NCBI GenBank assembly: GCA_040255405.1 | Contig: JBDZUX010000011.1 | Coordinates: 5,896-69,895 of the forward strand | DNA from: 66-474 sp040255405 | Lineage (GTDB): Bacteria; Pseudomonadota; Gammaproteobacteria; Xanthomonadales; Rhodanobacteraceae | Direction of reading: 5' to 3' | Length of the DNA: 64,000 nucleotides | In this document: in pieces, positions 61,466-64,000 of the stretch | Position numbering within the stretch: the stretch's first letter is position 1 | How the letters are laid out: each line of letters opens with the position of its first letter | Notes under the pieces: generated by a model | Databases searched by the model: none | Seen by the model: only the letters and a program-made list of their open reading frames with translations | What the model was told of the DNA's origin: nothing | Program-made: the position numbers and the translations under genes

Positions 61466-62503
61466 GTGCGTGCGCTCGTGACCGGCGCAACAGGCATCGT
61501 CGGCGCGCACGTGGTGCGCGCACTGCTCGAAGGCGGTCATGCGGTGCGGGTACTGGTGAGGCCCGGCAGCGACCGGCGTGCGCTCGCACAACTGGACGTC
61601 GAAACCTGCGAGGGGGACGTGCTCGACACCGCAAGCGTCGAACGCGCAGCACGACGTTGCGAATGGCTGTTCCACGCCGCGGCGGTGTTCGCCTACACCG
61701 GGATTTCGGTGGAAGCGCAGACCGATCTCGCCGTGCGCGGCACCCGGCAGGTCCTGCAGGCCGCGCACCGGGCCGGCATGGCGCGCGTCGTGGTCACCTC
61801 GTCGTCGGTCACGCTGGGTTCCACCGCGACGCCGCAACTGCTGGACGAGGACGCGGTCTTCGCCGAGCCACAGCCGTCCAATTACACGTTGTCCAAAGTG
61901 CAACAGGAGGCCGCGGCGTTCGACACCGGGCGTCGCCTTGGCTTGGACGTGGTGTCGGTGTGCCCGACAATGGTGGTCGGCGCCCACGATTATCGGCTCG
62001 GACCGAGCAATGGCAATCTGGTAAATTATTTGAACGATCCGCTGCGCTGCACCTTTCCCGGTGGTTGCAACGTAGTCGCAGCGCAGGATGCCGGCGCCGC
62101 GCAAGTAGTCGCGGCGCTGCGTGGCATTCCGGGGCAGCGCTACGTTGCTGGCGGCGACAACCTGCGGTGGGAGGCGCTGCACGCCATGGTTTCCGAACTG
62201 GCCGGAACCTTCGGTCCCTCGCTCAGACTGAATCACACCGCGGCGTACCTGGCCGCGGCGTCGATGGAGGCAACGGCGCGGCTCGCCGGTCGACGGCCTG
62301 TCGTCACGCGCGACGAAGCACGCATGGCCTGCCGCTTCTATTGGTATCGGCATGCCCGGCTGTCGTCGCTGGGCTGGCAGCCGCGTCCCGCACGCGAGGC
62401 GCTGGCCATTGCGCTCGCCTGGTTGCTGCATCGGGGCGAAGTCGCCGAAAGCGTGGCCGCGCGGTTGCGGCCGTTGCCCGAAGTACAGGCGGCACGGGCA
62501 TGA
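61466..62503 (+). CDS. NAD-dependent epimerase/dehydratase (extended SDR, HpnA-like)
   Basis: A 345-residue Rossmann-fold enzyme: TGATGIVG (residues 6-13) binds NAD and the catalytic pair is Tyr-X3-Lys in NYTLSKVQQE, with the serine in VTSSSVTLG. The whole layout resembles HpnA-type epimerases and dihydroflavonol-reductase-like SDRs. The start is a GTG at 61466, 2 bases after the DUF362 stop; a GTG at 61478 is possible. The end overlaps the next gene by 4 bases (ATGA). It probably reduces or epimerises a sugar or cyclic ketone. No hopanoid genes are nearby. Confidence 0.82.
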   Translation: MRALVTGATGIVGAHVVRALLEGGHAVRVLVRPGSDRRALAQLDVETCEGDVLDTASVERAARRCEWLFHAAAVFAYTGISVEAQTDLAVRGTRQVLQAAHRAGMARVVVTSSSVTLGSTATPQLLDEDAVFAEPQPSNYTLSKVQQEAAAFDTGRRLGLDVVSVCPTMVVGAHDYRLGPSNGNLVNYLNDPLRCTFPGGCNVVAAQDAGAAQVVAALRGIPGQRYVAGGDNLRWEALHAMVSELAGTFGPSLRLNHTAAYLAAASMEATARLAGRRPVVTRDEARMACRFYWYRHARLSSLGWQPRPAREALAIALAWLLHRGEVAESVAARLRPLPEVQAARA

Positions 62504-62997
62504 AGTCGATTCTCGTGCTCCGGTGTCCCCCACCTGCGCTGATGCACGCACTGTTGGAGCAAACCTGCGAACTGGCAACATTGCTGCCGCACACGGAAAG
62601 CGCGCGGGTGCTTGAGCGCCAGGTCGCGCACGGCCGCGTCTCCATCCGCCAACAGTGGCGCGTCCGTGTCAACGTACCGGCCCTGCTGCAGCCTCATCTC
62701 GAGGATGGTCTTCAGGAGTGGGTTTTGACGCTCCAATACGCAACCGGTGAATCGCTCGCGCATTGGCAGGCCGAATCGGCGGCGCTACAGGCGTCCGGCG
62801 GTTGCCGCGGTTCGCTGCGTTTTGCGCCGGCCCTCGGCGGACTCGGTACCCGCGTCGAACTCGACTGCGAAGTGCCAGTCGCCAACGACGGCCTGCGCCT
62901 CATCATCGGCAACCTGTTGCAACGCCACTGGCGGACACTGGCTGAAGCGGCTGCAGCAAACATTGCGGCCGCCCGCTCCGCTGCGCCAGCAGGTTGA
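62500..62997 (+). CDS. Small SRPBCC-like hypothetical protein
   Basis: A 165-residue protein beginning at the ATGA overlap with the epimerase gene. It has a strand-rich body with a final amphipathic helix (IIGNLLQRHWRTLAEAA), as in START/SRPBCC ligand-binding proteins such as DUF2505-type. The segment GGLGTRVELDCEVPV fits the long curved sheet. It could bind the hydrophobic substrate of the DUF362/epimerase pair. The 3' 95 bases overlap a convergent predicted gene. Confidence 0.62.
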   Translation: MKSILVLRCPPPALMHALLEQTCELATLLPHTESARVLERQVAHGRVSIRQQWRVRVNVPALLQPHLEDGLQEWVLTLQYATGESLAHWQAESAALQASGGCRGSLRFAPALGGLGTRVELDCEVPVANDGLRLIIGNLLQRHWRTLAEAAAANIAAARSAAPAG

Positions 62998-63319
62998 CCA
63001 CGGACCAGGCCAGCGCCGTGAGCGCGGCTGCTTCCGGGCGTGCTTCGTGCGTCATGTGCATCATGAGCGACAGCAGGTTGGCGTGCGGATCGAACGCATC
63101 GTGGTGCAGCCGGCAGCAGCGTGGTTCGACCACCAGGTGCAGGCAGGAACCATCGGGCAACGGACGCCGCCAGTGCGAGGCGTTGGACGGCGATCCGGTA
63201 CTCGCGCGGTACTGGCCCGTCGCCACCAGTGCACCGACCTGGCGCCGGGTAATCACCCGCTCGCCGTTGGATGCGCTGCCGTGCGCGAGCACGAGGCGCT
63301 CGCAGCCTCGCAAATTCAC
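62903..63319 (-). CDS. Hypothetical protein coupled to the phasin gene
   Basis: A 138-residue predicted protein whose GTG start (63319) overlaps the phasin stop (GTGA), which supports translation. It contains LHLVVEPRCCRLHHDAFDPH, with clustered Cys and His residues, and an Ala-rich amphipathic helix near residue 95, but no family I recognise. Its last 95 bases overlap the 3' end of the convergent SRPBCC-like gene, which is unusual and lowers confidence; the true end might differ if there is a sequence error. A link to polyhydroxyalkanoate granules is inferred only from the neighbour. Confidence 0.42.
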   Translation of the reverse strand: MNLRGCERLVLAHGSASNGERVITRRQVGALVATGQYRASTGSPSNASHWRRPLPDGSCLHLVVEPRCCRLHHDAFDPHANLLSLMMHMTHEARPEAAALTALAWSVVNLLAQRSGRPQCLLQPLQPVSASGVATGCR

Positions 63320-63696
63320 TTGCGCCGGCGCGTGGTGCGCGTGCGCTTGCCGGTCGCCGCGCTGCGTGCGGCCGTTGCGGTGGGCTCGGGCGTCAGGTTG
63401 CCCTCGGCCACGCGATCGAGTTCGTCGTAATAGCGCGAACTCAGGCGCTGCGCCAGGTCCGCATAAGTCCGGATGCTTTGACGGCCGAATGCATCAAGCT
63501 TGTGTGCGGTGCCGGCGACGGACGCCTTGTCGTCCTCGGCCGCCTTCAGCAACTCGACCGCGAGTTCGGAAAAGCGGGAAGCCTGGGTCATGTATACCTG
63601 CATCGTCTCGATACCGGCGCTCAACAGACTGACTTCCAGCCTCGCAGCGCCCATCAGCAACGCCTGGACGTCCAATGGTTTCGAACGGGTCGCCAT
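63316..63696 (-). CDS. Phasin-family protein
   Basis: A 126-residue helical protein of the phasin type, which coats polyhydroxyalkanoate granules. The helical part (residues 8-95) contains QALLMGAARLEVSLLSAG, then MTQASRFSELAVELLKAA and QRLSSRYYDELDRVAEG. It ends with the Ala/Thr/Lys/Arg-rich tail (AATGKRTRTTRRRK) seen in PhaF-like phasins that touch DNA. GGAGGG lies 7 bases before the ATG, and a good promoter is upstream (separate entry). No PHA synthase is in the window. Confidence 0.85.
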   Translation of the reverse strand: MATRSKPLDVQALLMGAARLEVSLLSAGIETMQVYMTQASRFSELAVELLKAAEDDKASVAGTAHKLDAFGRQSIRTYADLAQRLSSRYYDELDRVAEGNLTPEPTATAARSAATGKRTRTTRRRK

Positions 63697-63732
63697 GGCA
63701 CAACCCTCCGGTGCGGGAAGCGGATGGATCGC

Positions 63733-63760
63733 ATATTAGTACTCCGCTTCGCGGGTTCAA
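63733..63760 (-). promoter_or_regulatory. Predicted sigma-70 promoter of the phasin gene
   Basis: On the reverse strand TTGAAC (63760-63755) and TAATAT (63738-63733) are separated by 16 bases, both close to consensus and in the most AT-rich patch nearby. It would give a leader of about 30 bases before the ATG at 63696. Confidence 0.5.
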
Positions 63761-63877
63761 AATGCATGGAAACAGGCTGCATGTCGGGGCGTTGAACCGG
63801 GTCCACAAGGGACGTCCAAGCGCCTCCTTCCGGAGGGCGTTGCGGATGTGGTCAATTGCGGTCGCTGAAAATCAACT

Positions 63878-63931
63878 GGGCACAGTGCGGGCACGAATGT
63901 GGCATTTGTGCCCAAACGGGAGCTTGTGCCC
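63878..63931. repeat. Cluster of GGGCAC / GTGCCC repeats
   Basis: Two copies of GGGCAC (63878-63883, 63889-63894) face two of GTGCCC (63908-63913, 63926-63931). The right pair extends to a near direct repeat (TTGTGCCCAAACGGGAG and TTGTGCCCGAAACGGAG). It may be an operator for the phasin operon or for a gene to the right. The rest of 63761-64000 shows nothing I recognise. Confidence 0.35.
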
Positions 63932-64000
63932 GAAACGGAGTACGGTCACCCGGATTGCGGATTGCTGGAGGGATCTTCCGTCGAGGTCCCGGGCGAAGAG

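Noticed and set aside
63878..63931. CRISPR-like repeat array
   Set aside because: Repeats are hexamers in both orientations with uneven spacing, and no cas gene is present.

Overview
The window is a high-GC, gene-dense bacterial chromosome segment. Several features point to a gammaproteobacterium of the Xanthomonadales/Rhodanobacteraceae type: a LysR regulator divergent from aceB-aceA, a TlpA-like/DsbG pair, an ECF sigma/anti-sigma pair driving a cytochrome operon, and frequent 4-base ATGA/GTGA stop-start overlaps. This placement is inferred from gene content only. I recognise no rRNA, tRNA, CRISPR array, insertion sequence or integrase.

Layout. 1-4263: the 3' end of a metallopeptidase gene, a metallo-beta-lactamase-fold hydrolase and a contractile tail-sheath protein, possibly the edge of an injection-system locus lying to the left. 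4264-9887: the glyoxylate bypass (LysR regulator, malate synthase, isocitrate lyase) and an MFS transporter. 9939-13661: a reverse-strand heme operon (hemH, hemY, a DinB-like gene, hemQ) whose enzymes look like the coproporphyrin-dependent pathway normally associated with Gram-positive bacteria. 14056-23764: housekeeping and accessory genes (serine hydrolase, orphan histidine kinase, threonine aldolase, a YprA/YprB-like helicase-nuclease pair, a TlpA-like thioredoxin and a DsbG-like lipoprotein with a Cys-to-Trp change in its active site).

23958-32958: a tightly packed reverse-strand operon coding for an ECF sigma factor, a zinc-finger anti-sigma factor, a subtilisin-like protease, GTP cyclohydrolase FolE2, a decaheme DmsE/MtrA-type cytochrome, an MtrB/PioB-type outer-membrane barrel and a diheme cytochrome c. 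It reads as a regulated trans-outer-membrane electron conduit. The anti-sigma factor and the protease share a propeptide-like segment.

33374-48313: a forward-strand surface-glycan or glycoconjugate locus with three methyltransferases, an amidohydrolase, a B12-binding radical SAM enzyme, two GT4 glycosyltransferases, a Wzm/Wzt ABC exporter, a 1055-residue sulfotransferase/glycosyltransferase fusion and a large membrane protein. 48417-55157: a divergent module with a GT2 glycosyltransferase, a nucleotidyltransferase, a second B12 radical SAM enzyme, an HPr-kinase-like protein and an exporter. It resembles accessory sets of peptide natural-product loci, but I see no precursor or leader peptidase.

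55276-64000: small genes (UBP zinc finger, PGPGW-like membrane protein), an FMN reductase, a beta-propeller-like protein with a regular series of histidines, a DUF362/SRPBCC-like protein with an SDR epimerase and a small companion, and a phasin gene coupled to a hypothetical gene. The strongest leads are the sigma-controlled electron-conduit operon with its shared propeptide module, the coproporphyrin-type heme operon, and the radical-SAM/HPr-kinase module.
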